Shown here one piece after another: positions 1 to 8,424 of a stretch of 64,000 bases of DNA (positions are counted from its first letter, which is position 1; each line of letters starts with the position of its first letter). This DNA is from Aureimonas frigidaquae (GTDB taxonomy: Bacteria; Pseudomonadota; Alphaproteobacteria; Rhizobiales; Rhizobiaceae). The stretch spans positions 620,001 through 684,000 of the forward strand of contig NZ_BBWR01000002.1 of the NCBI RefSeq assembly GCF_001463905.1. Direction: 5' to 3'. Below the pieces are notes generated by a model. The model saw only the letters and a program-made list of their open reading frames with translations. It had not been told where the DNA came from and did not search any database. The position numbers and the translations under genes are program-made.

Positions 1-2
1 GC

Positions 3-578
3 CCGTACCATGCGCTGCGCGATGTCCACCTGCAGGTGGCCGAGGGCGAGCTGATCGCCCACTGCGGCCCATCTGGCTCCGACAGGTCGACGCTGATCCG
101 CTGCGTCAACAGGCTGGAGGACTTTCAGAGCGGAGAGATCGCCGTTGCCGGCAAGCGGCTCGATCACAACTTGAAGAACATCGACGCGGTGCGGCGCGAG
201 GTCGGCATGCACTACCTTGAGCGCGTTCGCATTCCCGAGCAGGCCGGCAAGTTCCCCGGCCAGATCTCCGGCGGCCAGGAACAGCGCGTCGCCATCGTCC
301 GGGCCCTCTGCATGAAACCCCGTGCCATGATGTTCGACGAGCCGACCCCCACTCTCGACGCGGAGATGGTGAAGGGGGTCCTCGACACGATGGTGTCGCT
401 GGCGGAGGACGGGATGACCATGATCGTAGTCACGCACGAAGTGAGCTTCGCCCGCCGCGTCGCCGACCGGGTCTTGTCCATGGAAGGGGGATCGATTGTT
501 AGAATTGCTGAACCGGACCGGTTCTTTGACGCCCCGCAGAATCAGAGGATGCGGCGGTTTCTGGAGATGATTCTGTGA
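3..578 (+). pseudogene. Degenerate amino-acid ABC transporter ATPase (AapP/GlnQ type), 5' end outside window
   Basis: The reading frame is open from the left edge, so the true start lies outside the window. The protein matches polar amino-acid uptake ATPases of the AapP/BztD/GlnQ group: SGGQ signature, Walker B ending in FDEP, and an H-loop VVTHE. Two lesions argue it is dead. The Walker A loop reads GPSGSDRST where the family has GPSGSGKST, so the phosphate-binding Gly-Lys is lost. After REVGM the sequence jumps straight to HYLERVRIPEQ, missing about 35 residues that in the family carry the Q-loop (VFQ) and start of the helical domain; the frame is preserved. No cognate permease or binding-protein gene lies downstream. 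The lesions are seen directly; loss of function is inferred. A sequencing artefact could not explain both. Confidence 0.8.
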
Positions 579-1083
579 ATGAACTGGCAGCCATGAGTGA
601 CGTGGCAGAATCAGATTGTCTGACCTGATCGACACTGTGTCATCAGCTTGTGCGTGGCGGTGGCCGCATCAACCCTCGAGTACCGAAACTCGTGGGAGTT
701 CGCCAAGTTTTTACTATGCGCCGACAAAAAACTCGCATGGTAGACCATCACAATCTTCAAGGATGCAACAATCTCAACTGGAGGCCTGATACGCATTAAT
801 TGTGCGTCAAATTACCCATAACCTGTAACGATCCGCATAGCCTTGAGTGAAATCAGAACAGTGCAAATGATGTCCGGAGCTATGCGAATGTGACGACGTT
901 TTAGTATCCCTACCTCGGCATATAAAAACCCTGCTGATACGGACTGGCATCAAATCCAATTGAGGGGTAGACCTCATCTCGGCAGCTGCGGGCGCAACGA
1001 CCTCAAGATCTCGGTCCCATGCGACCATCCCCTTCGGGCGCTGCTTAAAAGGTGGCAAAAGAAGTATGTAACGGAGAGCGCGC
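579..1083. other. Intergenic, no recognisable gene
   Basis: About 500 bases between the broken ABC ATPase and a small gene. Base composition drops here and stays low to about 6.7 kb. Only short frames without family features occur. I could not recognise a transposase remnant, terminal repeat or tRNA, although this is the left edge of the AT-rich block. A GGAG ribosome-binding site for the next gene lies at its end. Confidence 0.5.
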
Positions 1084-1344
1084 ATGTCGACGCAAGAAGT
1101 CTACGTGATTCAGCCGTATAAGCGAGTGAAACGACGTTTAGTGGCGGAGCAACCGACGCATTGTAAGTCTGCAGACGAAGCAATGCTGCGATTAACGAGA
1201 CTGCGCGACCGAGATACGGTCGCTGGCGCAATTGCGTTCTCAATCATCGTCGATACTGAGACTGGCGAAACGCATGATGATCCGCGGACGCTGGGGCGGT
1301 TCGGCGATCTCCCGCCCCAGTTTGGCGATGAAGATGATGCCTAA
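1084..1344 (+). CDS. Small conserved-type hypothetical protein (86 aa)
   Basis: Function unknown. The 86-residue product is basic at the N-terminus (QPYKRVKRRL) and acidic at the C-terminus (FGDEDDA), with no signal peptide or membrane segment, so it is probably cytosolic. A GGAG motif about 8 bases before the ATG supports the start. Its layout (VYVIQPYKR..., then an ADEA helix, then a GRFGDLP motif near the end) resembles short hypothetical proteins I recall from Rhizobiales, but I cannot name a family. Its stop codon overlaps the stop of the convergent gene by 4 bases. Confidence 0.5.
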   Translation: MSTQEVYVIQPYKRVKRRLVAEQPTHCKSADEAMLRLTRLRDRDTVAGAIAFSIIVDTETGETHDDPRTLGRFGDLPPQFGDEDDA

Positions 1345-2333
1345 TCAATGTAAAGTTCGACAAAGCGTCCTATCACAGCATCAACGAGCGCTGGCTGCAC
1401 GTGGGCGCCATCGGACTTCCAGGCAACCTCTGGTTTCGCCAAACTAACCATCTCGTAGGAAGGAAAATAGTCAACGTCCGTATGCTGTGAAGCAATCTGT
1501 CTAGCGGCCGTCACCAACGTTGATTTAGAATATACATTCGCCGATATCACGTCCATACCGCTGTATGTCCCGCTTAGCGGCACAGGAGATACAGTCAGAA
1601 TAGTCCTGACCCTGCCATTGGTTTTGTTGCGTACAGTCGCGATTGACGCGTTGATCGCTTCAATTACGGATACGGCATCAGCGTTGAAAAATGAGAAGCG
1701 GCTTTGTCCGTACCGCTGTGTCTGACGTGCTCCTGCAGGACTTCTGTTCGTGAAGATACCTGAAGCGTCGTCGCGCCATGATTCGGTATACCCGAGCGTC
1801 ATAATAAATACGTCAGCTTCCGGCAACAGTTGATACGTACTACGAAGTTGTGTTCTAACGTTTAATAACTCACCCTGCGTTAGAAGGCGCAGCCCAGATA
1901 GCAGCATATCCGCCCATACGTCTTCTGCCTCACTTATCTGGAGAGCGCCGATAGTCTGCCAATCTTCCCGGTCGGCATAGGACAACAAATCTCGCATGGA
2001 ATGCGGATTATAGGCGTTCAATGCACTATTTCGGTTATCCGGACCTTTGGCAGCGTAATACTCACCGGGAATTTTGCACTCCGTGTTGAGAACGTTCATT
2101 TCACGCGAGATCAAAGCGCGTTCGACGTTCCGCGCAAAACAGGAACCGATAGTGAAATACGCGGCATCCTTAGGAAGTTTGAACTTAGGAGTATGCTTTA
2201 TTTCCGGAACTTGGCCCCTATGGATCCTTTCAAATCCTGACTGCCCGTTTCCCTTGGTAACCGGATATGAGCGCGCCTCGTTCCTGGTAATTGCTTCCCA
2301 GGCTGCCGCAAAAGGTATGAATGATCCTATCAT
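1341..2333 (-). CDS. GSCFA-domain protein (SGNH-hydrolase-like), capsule region
   Basis: The GSCFA motif is at about residues 63-67 (TIGSCFARN), in the position of the GDSL block I of SGNH hydrolases. Near the C-terminus SDGAH (Asp about 308, His about 311) resembles block V, the Asp-x-x-His of the catalytic triad. The family (PF08885) is largely uncharacterised; an esterase or acyltransferase acting on sugars is the likely chemistry. There is no clear signal peptide. Length 330 aa is normal. It lies in the AT-rich block next to a pyruvyl transferase and a glycosyltransferase, so a role in decorating the capsular polysaccharide (for example O-acetyl handling) is inferred. The start has only a weak upstream ribosome-binding site. 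Confidence 0.75.
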   Translation of the reverse strand: MIGSFIPFAAAWEAITRNEARSYPVTKGNGQSGFERIHRGQVPEIKHTPKFKLPKDAAYFTIGSCFARNVERALISREMNVLNTECKIPGEYYAAKGPDNRNSALNAYNPHSMRDLLSYADREDWQTIGALQISEAEDVWADMLLSGLRLLTQGELLNVRTQLRSTYQLLPEADVFIMTLGYTESWRDDASGIFTNRSPAGARQTQRYGQSRFSFFNADAVSVIEAINASIATVRNKTNGRVRTILTVSPVPLSGTYSGMDVISANVYSKSTLVTAARQIASQHTDVDYFPSYEMVSLAKPEVAWKSDGAHVQPALVDAVIGRFVELYID

Positions 2334-2445
2334 CTAGCCTACTAGCTTTTGTTGGTTGTCGCAATTTTCGTCGCTCGCAGAATCAACGTAATATGCCGGA
2401 AGCCAAGCGACTTCGCAGGCGAATCCACGTTTACCTTTCCACTAT

Positions 2446-3720
2446 TCACGCGACCTTTCGAATTTTCTTCAAAGCCGATGCAACAAACCCTGGCTTCGAA
2501 TTACTTTTTTTCAGAAGGTTTGATGGGATCAAGATACGATCAGCGATCTCTAGGCCGGCCCCTTCGACCGCCTCGTAGAATTTGCTTAGAGAGTTAACGT
2601 ATTTTAGGTGAAACTGCTCAATGCGCTCTTCGGACAAATGCTGCGATACCGCAGCATCCACACCAATCTTACCGAACTCGCCAAGCTCGCAGGCTGGAAT
2701 CCCATGGTGTTCAGCAAGCTCGTTTACGCGGGCATCCGAGTAAAGAACAATTGCAGGCCGTCCAACTTGCATTGCAGCTACGCCCCCGTGGATACGATCG
2801 CCCACGTACAATTGATGTTGATTGGCCGCTACGCGCCAAGCCGAGGATTCAGTGAATGAGAAGTAGCGTCTAAACGGTACCTCAATGCCTAGCTTGGCGG
2901 TTAGGTAGCGTGAAACCGCAGCCCTATCTAATGTCTGAGCCGCATCATTCCAAAGTCCGGGTACGTCGAGTAAGTCGGTGTAATTCTTCGGCTCGCCCTG
3001 AAATACGTACGAAGGTCGATGCCCTTTAAAACCACGGATAAGCGTCAGAGCCCTTTCTTTCTGCGAGGCACCGGTAAGCATGTGGCCGGCGGTTAGGATC
3101 AAATCGTAATGCGACGGCGACTTGATTGCTAAAATATTGCGCGGATACGCAAACATGCTTGGGCAGCCGATGGCCTGCGGACTCTCAAATCCGACCGAAT
3201 TAAGCCAGCTTTTGGTATGAACGCCTCGGACACCGAAAAGAGCAGCCTTTTTATCCACAACCTTCATCATATCCATGACGGATTGACTAATCTGCGAGGC
3301 GTCCCCAGCCTTCAACTCATCCTGTATACCGGCCCCTACAACATAGAATGGTATTTCAAGCTGCTCTAATAGTTCCGCCATACCAGGTTCCTCTGATCCC
3401 GGTCTAAATATATTCGACATCGTAATGACAACACCGTCGAAATTTTTTCTAAGTTGATCGGCGACTTTCTTAGGGCTTTTTACTTCGTTGAGTATCCGCA
3501 GCAAATTGACCTGCGCCGACCCACCCCGATCATATGACAAGGTCTGAAGCATAGCTGCTCGATGGATCATGTTGCCAGAGTTGCCGATCGAGTTAAACGC
3601 TGACATGTGATCGCGAATGGTCGATCCTATGGCTGGCAGCGTCCCTGTGGAATGAGGATTCGCCGATTTGACCGTCGGTTGTGTCTGGGCCTGCCGGAAA
3701 AATGCTAATCGCTTTGCCAT
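2446..3720 (-). CDS. Polysaccharide pyruvyl transferase family protein
   Basis: The product (424 aa) has the polysaccharide pyruvyl transferase fold (PF04230, CsaB/GumL relatives). A glycine/asparagine-rich N-terminal motif GNSGNM fits the start of the first Rossmann-like domain, and DRIHGGVAAMQVGRPAIVLYSD beginning at about residue 308 is the hallmark C-terminal motif (DxRxHG type). These enzymes transfer pyruvate from PEP to a sugar as a ketal, giving the polymer negative charge. It is cytosolic, with no signal peptide. It is transcribed in the same direction as the GSCFA gene with a 112-base gap and diverges from the glycosyltransferase at 3941. Pyruvylation of the capsule repeat is inferred; some family members have other roles. 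Confidence 0.8.
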   Translation of the reverse strand: MAKRLAFFRQAQTQPTVKSANPHSTGTLPAIGSTIRDHMSAFNSIGNSGNMIHRAAMLQTLSYDRGGSAQVNLLRILNEVKSPKKVADQLRKNFDGVVITMSNIFRPGSEEPGMAELLEQLEIPFYVVGAGIQDELKAGDASQISQSVMDMMKVVDKKAALFGVRGVHTKSWLNSVGFESPQAIGCPSMFAYPRNILAIKSPSHYDLILTAGHMLTGASQKERALTLIRGFKGHRPSYVFQGEPKNYTDLLDVPGLWNDAAQTLDRAAVSRYLTAKLGIEVPFRRYFSFTESSAWRVAANQHQLYVGDRIHGGVAAMQVGRPAIVLYSDARVNELAEHHGIPACELGEFGKIGVDAAVSQHLSEERIEQFHLKYVNSLSKFYEAVEGAGLEIADRILIPSNLLKKSNSKPGFVASALKKIRKVA

Positions 3721-3940
3721 ACAATCATCTGCTCGTGTATTATTGCCGTGTCATCCATTTAACGCGATCCGCTACAAATTGCTACCGTCACATGGTGAGG
3801 ACGCGACGCCTTATATACGCTTGAAACATTGTGATAAAAAATGCCACAATGCGAACGGTTTCGGCTACAATCATCAACACCCTATACGCTTTTGAGTCTC
3901 AGGTCTGGTTGCGTTTACAACGAGTGAGCATATCAGTAGA

Positions 3941-6268
3941 ATGTCCGACGTTACAATTTTCGATGATCGCAGCCGTGGCGATGCGGTCCTGACGTGCATT
4001 ATTCCGTTCCGCTATCTTGATGAGCGCCCGGAAAACGTGGAGCGATTTAAGCACCCGCTACTAGATACAGAGCGCCCCAGCGCAGTAGTATTCCTTGTCG
4101 TTGATGACGGGTCACCAATATACTCGGTTGAACGAACACGCAGGATCTGCGAGGAGAACGGCTACTCTTACGTATATCTAAACACTTCCCTGCGACAGTT
4201 TTCTGTAGGTAGATGCCGAAACGTTGGTACACAGCATAGCAGGTCTGCATATGTGTTTATGCAGGACATCGACTTGATGCCATACAAAGGCTTCTATCGC
4301 GACCTTTTGAATGAAATATCCGTTCAGGGACTGCATGGATGCGTAAACCGCTTCATCATGGTTCCATACGTCTTCCTTTCAGAACGTGGAACGACCGAGT
4401 ACTTGGCGGCAGATGAAGATACCCGTAAGCAGGAATTTCTTCACCGTGCACTCGTTTCCGATATCCGATATGTAGATAAGTATTCTAGCGGCACATCAGC
4501 CAATCTCTACAACAGGATATGGTACCTTTCGTGCGGTGGCAACGATCCGGAATTCGAGGGCTGGGGTTACGAAGATATAGAATTTAATACAAGAGCGATA
4601 CGCCATAGCCGATATTTTCCAATCTCGCGTGATTGGTCTGTCGAGAAGTATAACTTCAATAGTGTTGTAGAGTGGCGAACCTACAAGGCGGCTTACCGAC
4701 TGCATGGCGACCTCTGTCTCTTCAAAGGTATTGTGCTATTCCACGCCTGGCATCCGGTGATTCAAAGTTCTGAATATATGCAGAAGCAAACTGCAAACCG
4801 AGACCTGTTTATAAAGAAGCTGAAGTCATTCCCCTCAACTGGATCTCAGCCACCGGCCCTGCAGTCGGAGGTTCATGACACTTGGATATGCTTCCGTGAG
4901 AATGCCTTTACAACACCTCGTCTCGCGCGGAGCGCACTAGGGAAGGTAGTTCGGCTAGACGAAAATAGCATCACTTCAAAGGGTGAGCTGCATGAGATGC
5001 TTGAACGGCATCAGGCTCGTGGATATCTTATGTTCAATCCGTATCAAACCGAGCACATGCTGCGCCTTTATGGCTGGATGAGGGAAGATGAGATTACCTA
5101 TATCGTTGCAGAGAGAGGCGCTCTGCCAGGTTCATGTTTTTTCGATCCAAGCGGATTTCTGGCTGACAGCGAGTCCTATAGTAAGGATGCCTGGAGCGAG
5201 CCGCTCACAGTCGAAGACATTGAATTTGCCGACGCAAAGCTTGCCGAACTTTCAAGCGCGACTACGCAACTTGAGGCTCAGTCACCATCTATAGGAGTTC
5301 AGGCACTTCGAACAAGATTGAGGATCCCGGAAAAAAACATAGTCGTTTTCGTGGGCCTACAAAGACCTGGGGATACTGTAACGCGTTTCTTCATCGAGGG
5401 ACCGACGTACCAGGAATTTTTAGAGCAAATTCGCGTCTTCGGGCGAACGGCTCCCCAGAATATCTCTTTGGTTATAAAAAAGCATCCGCTGGAAGACGAG
5501 ATTTTGGACGTCGATAAGGCCATTGTTGCAGATAATGAGAATATTGACGACCTTATTGGTTTGGCCGATCTCATTTGGACGTTCAACTCGGGTGTCGGTA
5601 TCATGGCAATGATGGCGAACAAGCCGGTAGCTTATAGCGGTAAATGTTTTTATGCAGTCGAGTCCGTAAACTGGAAGTGCCATACTGCGGGGGATGTCCT
5701 CAACATCGTACAATCTCATCCCGTAGTCGACCGGTCGAAGGCGCTTCAGTTTCTCCGACATCTGGTTTCCCGGGTCTACTCGTTCGGGGAACAGGTAACC
5801 AAGCCGGTGCGAATGCCTGACGGTAGCAGAATGACAGCTACGATGGATATTCGATTCGAAACGCTGCGATTGCCAAGTATTGTTTTGAACGCTCCTAGTC
5901 AAAAGAAGGCAGTCGTAGGTTGGGACTCTCTCCTTTTTGACCGATATAGATTTGCAGAACGTCAAATCCTCAACGAGGAGAAATCGACATCCGCTTCGCG
6001 CCGCTCGGAACAACCATACACTGCGCCCTCCGACCCCAGCTTCTCACCCTTGCCCAACGCCTTCCCGGATGAGATAAAACGCGACCTGCTCATACGCAAT
6101 TCTTGGCTGTTTACAGCCTATTATTGGCTGTACAGCCATTTCCTTTCAACTTCAAAAGCTGAGCAGCTATATAATAGACCTAGCCATTTCCTTATGAATG
6201 CAAAGCACCCAGCAACGAGGGTTGGACGTGTTCTTTTTTCGGGAGTTATTCGGAAGAAGCAGCTTTGA
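3941..6268 (+). CDS. Two-domain capsule glycosyltransferase: GT2 domain fused to Kps/Capsule_synth-type domain
   Basis: 775 aa with two apparent catalytic regions. Residues about 15-290 form a GT2 (GT-A) domain: VDDGS at 54-58, the metal-binding DID at 109-111, a GWGYED acceptor motif at 207-212 as in chondroitin-polymerase-like enzymes (PF10111 / glycosyltransferase 7C type), and FHAWHP at 267-272. Residues about 355-600 resemble the capsule synthesis domain of KpsC/KpsS (PF05159): ERG at 391-393, FDPSGF after it, IKKHPLED at about 512-519 (compare KIHPLERG in the KpsS of this window), and TFNSGVGIMAMMANKPV at about 547. The C-terminal 150 residues are unassigned. No membrane segments are seen. 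The gene is AT-richer than its GC-rich neighbours beyond 6.7 kb. It probably makes or terminates the serotype-specific capsule chain; which sugars are used cannot be told. The start has a weak ribosome-binding site. Confidence 0.75.
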   Translation: MSDVTIFDDRSRGDAVLTCIIPFRYLDERPENVERFKHPLLDTERPSAVVFLVVDDGSPIYSVERTRRICEENGYSYVYLNTSLRQFSVGRCRNVGTQHSRSAYVFMQDIDLMPYKGFYRDLLNEISVQGLHGCVNRFIMVPYVFLSERGTTEYLAADEDTRKQEFLHRALVSDIRYVDKYSSGTSANLYNRIWYLSCGGNDPEFEGWGYEDIEFNTRAIRHSRYFPISRDWSVEKYNFNSVVEWRTYKAAYRLHGDLCLFKGIVLFHAWHPVIQSSEYMQKQTANRDLFIKKLKSFPSTGSQPPALQSEVHDTWICFRENAFTTPRLARSALGKVVRLDENSITSKGELHEMLERHQARGYLMFNPYQTEHMLRLYGWMREDEITYIVAERGALPGSCFFDPSGFLADSESYSKDAWSEPLTVEDIEFADAKLAELSSATTQLEAQSPSIGVQALRTRLRIPEKNIVVFVGLQRPGDTVTRFFIEGPTYQEFLEQIRVFGRTAPQNISLVIKKHPLEDEILDVDKAIVADNENIDDLIGLADLIWTFNSGVGIMAMMANKPVAYSGKCFYAVESVNWKCHTAGDVLNIVQSHPVVDRSKALQFLRHLVSRVYSFGEQVTKPVRMPDGSRMTATMDIRFETLRLPSIVLNAPSQKKAVVGWDSLLFDRYRFAERQILNEEKSTSASRRSEQPYTAPSDPSFSPLPNAFPDEIKRDLLIRNSWLFTAYYWLYSHFLSTSKAEQLYNRPSHFLMNAKHPATRVGRVLFSGVIRKKQL

Positions 6269-6676
6269 TATTTGAACGCTGGGGATGCAGTTCCCAGATG
6301 TCAGAAAAATGACGGAATGGAACTGCCCCTTCCTGCTTAACATGTGGGGAGGGGGGGTGGACAAGTTTAGGTTGCGCCCGGGCGCTCCCATTCTGTTTCA
6401 CAGGGGTGCTGTCGATACCGCAAGATAATATCTAGCAGAAGAGCGTATTGTCTAGGAATGCAGGGAGGTCACATAGTACGCCTGTGCCTCGCCTATGATA
6501 CGGCAAATATTGCTAATAGAGCATGTATTCTTAAAGCGATCAACCCGGCCACGTACCAACCTAACCAAGTTTACTCGAAGCTACAATTTTCAACTTTTGA
6601 TTGAATATATTTGGAATGAAATCCATTTCCTTGTAATATTATATGAGATTGACCATTAGATGGCCAAATGCTATGC
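6269..6676. other. AT-rich intergenic, right edge of the low-GC block
   Basis: About 400 bases between convergent genes (glycosyltransferase and kpsF). Bases 6580-6665 are very AT-rich. No coding frame with family features, clear hairpin terminator, insertion-sequence end or tRNA was recognised. This is where composition returns to the high GC of the rest of the window. Confidence 0.5.
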
Positions 6677-7687
6677 TTAAGACAAGCCTCGGGATAGCAT
6701 CATATGTGTCGTCACGACGCCGATAAGTTTATCGTTGTCAGAAACGATCAGACTTGCCACCTTTTCTTGTGTCATGGTCGCCAATGCCGATGCCGCGAGC
6801 ATCGTAGGTGAAACCGTTAGCGGGTTCGTAGACATAACGCTCTCGACGGTTAGGGACGTCAAGTTGTCCTGCATATGCCTTCGAAGATCCCCGTCGGTAA
6901 CGATCCCAAGAACCCTATGGGCCTCGTCAGCCACAACAACGCACCCAAGGCCCAGCGTGCTCATGGCGATAATCGCGGTGCCCATGTCCGCGTCCGGACC
7001 GACCGTCTCAATCCGGCTGGCAGGGCGCATGATATCCGCCACGGTCAGGAGGGCCGAGCCAAGCTTGCCGCCTGGATGATAGGTCCGAAAGTTCGCCGGT
7101 GTGAACTGCCTCGCTTCCAGAAGCGCGACGGCCAAGGCGTCTCCCATTGCCAGTTGCATCAACGTCGACGTCGTCGGGGCCAGACCGTGCGGGCAAGCCT
7201 CCTTTGAACGCGGCATGATCAAGCAATGGTTTGCCGCCCGGCCCAAGGCGCTGTTCGGCTGGGATGTCAGCGCAATCAACGGCACCTGATGACGGTTGCA
7301 GTATGTCACCAGGTCTTTCAGTTCCACGGTTTCGCCGGACCATGAAATGGCTAGTACCGCGTCCCGCTCCGTGACCATGCCGAGGTCGCCGTGGCTTGCT
7401 TCGCCGGGATGCATGAAGAAGCTGGGCGTTCCGGTGGAGGCGAGCGTTGCGGCGATCTTTCGGCCGATATGCCCGCTCTTCCCCATGCCGCTGACGATGA
7501 CACGGCCTTCGATTCGCGTGATGACCTGCGCAACAGCGGTGAATGCCTCGCCCAGGTCTCCGCTCATGGCAGAGACAAGGTTCGTCAAGCCCGCAAGCTC
7601 GGTGGACAGAGCCTGTTTGCCGCTGTCCAGCATGCGCATGATAGCGTCCGGGGCGAGTTCTTCTCTCATGGCGCGGCCCGTCGTCAT
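6677..7687 (-). CDS. kpsF: D-arabinose 5-phosphate isomerase (KpsF/KdsD)
   Basis: Converts D-ribulose 5-phosphate to D-arabinose 5-phosphate, the first committed step to Kdo. The 336-residue protein has an N-terminal SIS domain (GMGKSGHIGRKIAATLAS, then HPGEASHGDLG and the SWSGET motif) followed by two CBS domains (IMRPASRI... and VESVMSTNPLTV...), the normal architecture and length of KdsD/KpsF. It is the last gene of the kdsA-kdsB-kpsF block, with its start overlapping the kdsB stop by 4 bases, which indicates translational coupling. Clustering with kps genes suggests the capsule-dedicated isomerase (KpsF); whether a separate housekeeping KdsD exists cannot be seen here. Confidence 0.93.
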   Translation of the reverse strand: MTTGRAMREELAPDAIMRMLDSGKQALSTELAGLTNLVSAMSGDLGEAFTAVAQVITRIEGRVIVSGMGKSGHIGRKIAATLASTGTPSFFMHPGEASHGDLGMVTERDAVLAISWSGETVELKDLVTYCNRHQVPLIALTSQPNSALGRAANHCLIMPRSKEACPHGLAPTTSTLMQLAMGDALAVALLEARQFTPANFRTYHPGGKLGSALLTVADIMRPASRIETVGPDADMGTAIIAMSTLGLGCVVVADEAHRVLGIVTDGDLRRHMQDNLTSLTVESVMSTNPLTVSPTMLAASALATMTQEKVASLIVSDNDKLIGVVTTHMMLSRGLS

Positions 7688-8424
7688 GCTGAAACCCTCC
7701 CCATCAGTGCCTGTGCATGCTCAAGGTCTTCCGGTGTATCCACGCCGAACGGCACCTCGCCCACTTCCACGGCGTGGATCGTCATGCCGGCTTCCAAAGC
7801 CCGGAGTTGTTCCAACTTCTCCCGAAGCTCGAGGACGGATGGCGGAAGTGCGACGAAGCGTTCGAGCGCGTCGCGCCGGTAGCCGTACAGCCCGATATGA
7901 TGGAACAGCGGCCCATCACCCCAGGGCGCAGTGGCGCGGGTGAAGTAGAGCGCCTTAAAGCGCCCTTCCCCCAGTGTGGACCCGACCATCTTCACGACGC
8001 TCGATGCATGGCGCTCGCGTTCCGAGCTGATGGGAGCCACCGCCGTCGAGATGTCGACACCGGGCATGCTGGCCTCGACCAGCACGGCACGGAGCGTTGC
8101 CGGCTCGATCGTGGGAAGATCGCCCTGAACGTTCAGGATCACGTCATAGGATTTTTCCGGATCGATCTGCCCGAGCGCCTGATGGATTCGATCGGTGCCG
8201 GAGGGTAGCACCGCGTCCGTCATGACGGCGGTTGCGCCTTCCGCGCAAACGCAGTCCGCGATCTCGCGGCAATCCGTGGCAACGACCACCGGGGCAAGGT
8301 CCGCCTCACGCGCGCGGTCGAGCACGTGCAGGATGAGCGGGCGGCCGGCAATCAGCGCCAGGGGCTTATTGGGAAGCCGCGTCGAGCCAATCCGTGAGGG
8401 GATGACGATAAGCGGATTGGTCAC
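7684..8424 (-). CDS. kdsB: CMP-Kdo synthetase (KdsB/KpsU)
   Basis: Activates Kdo with CTP to CMP-Kdo, the donor for KpsS/KpsC and lipid A Kdo transferases. The N-terminus PSRIGSTRLPNKPL is the CTP-binding signature of the family. SGTDRI and NVQGDLPTI are the conserved substrate and metal motifs; the usual NVQGDEP is here NVQGDLP, with the Glu replaced by Leu. Length (246 aa) is typical. It overlaps kdsA upstream and kpsF downstream by 4 bases each, so the three Kdo genes form one tight transcription and translation unit. Confidence 0.92.
   Translation of the reverse strand: MTNPLIVIPSRIGSTRLPNKPLALIAGRPLILHVLDRAREADLAPVVVATDCREIADCVCAEGATAVMTDAVLPSGTDRIHQALGQIDPEKSYDVILNVQGDLPTIEPATLRAVLVEASMPGVDISTAVAPISSERERHASSVVKMVGSTLGEGRFKALYFTRATAPWGDGPLFHHIGLYGYRRDALERFVALPPSVLELREKLEQLRALEAGMTIHAVEVGEVPFGVDTPEDLEHAQALMGRVSA

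Noticed and set aside
579-1083. Possible insertion-sequence remnant at the left edge of the AT-rich block
   Set aside because: No transposase fragment or terminal inverted repeat could be recognised in any frame.
6580-6665. Very AT-rich tract as a possible replication origin or phage attachment site
   Set aside because: No iterons, DnaA-box cluster, tRNA or duplicated end sequence was found; it is adequately explained as the edge of the low-GC capsule block.
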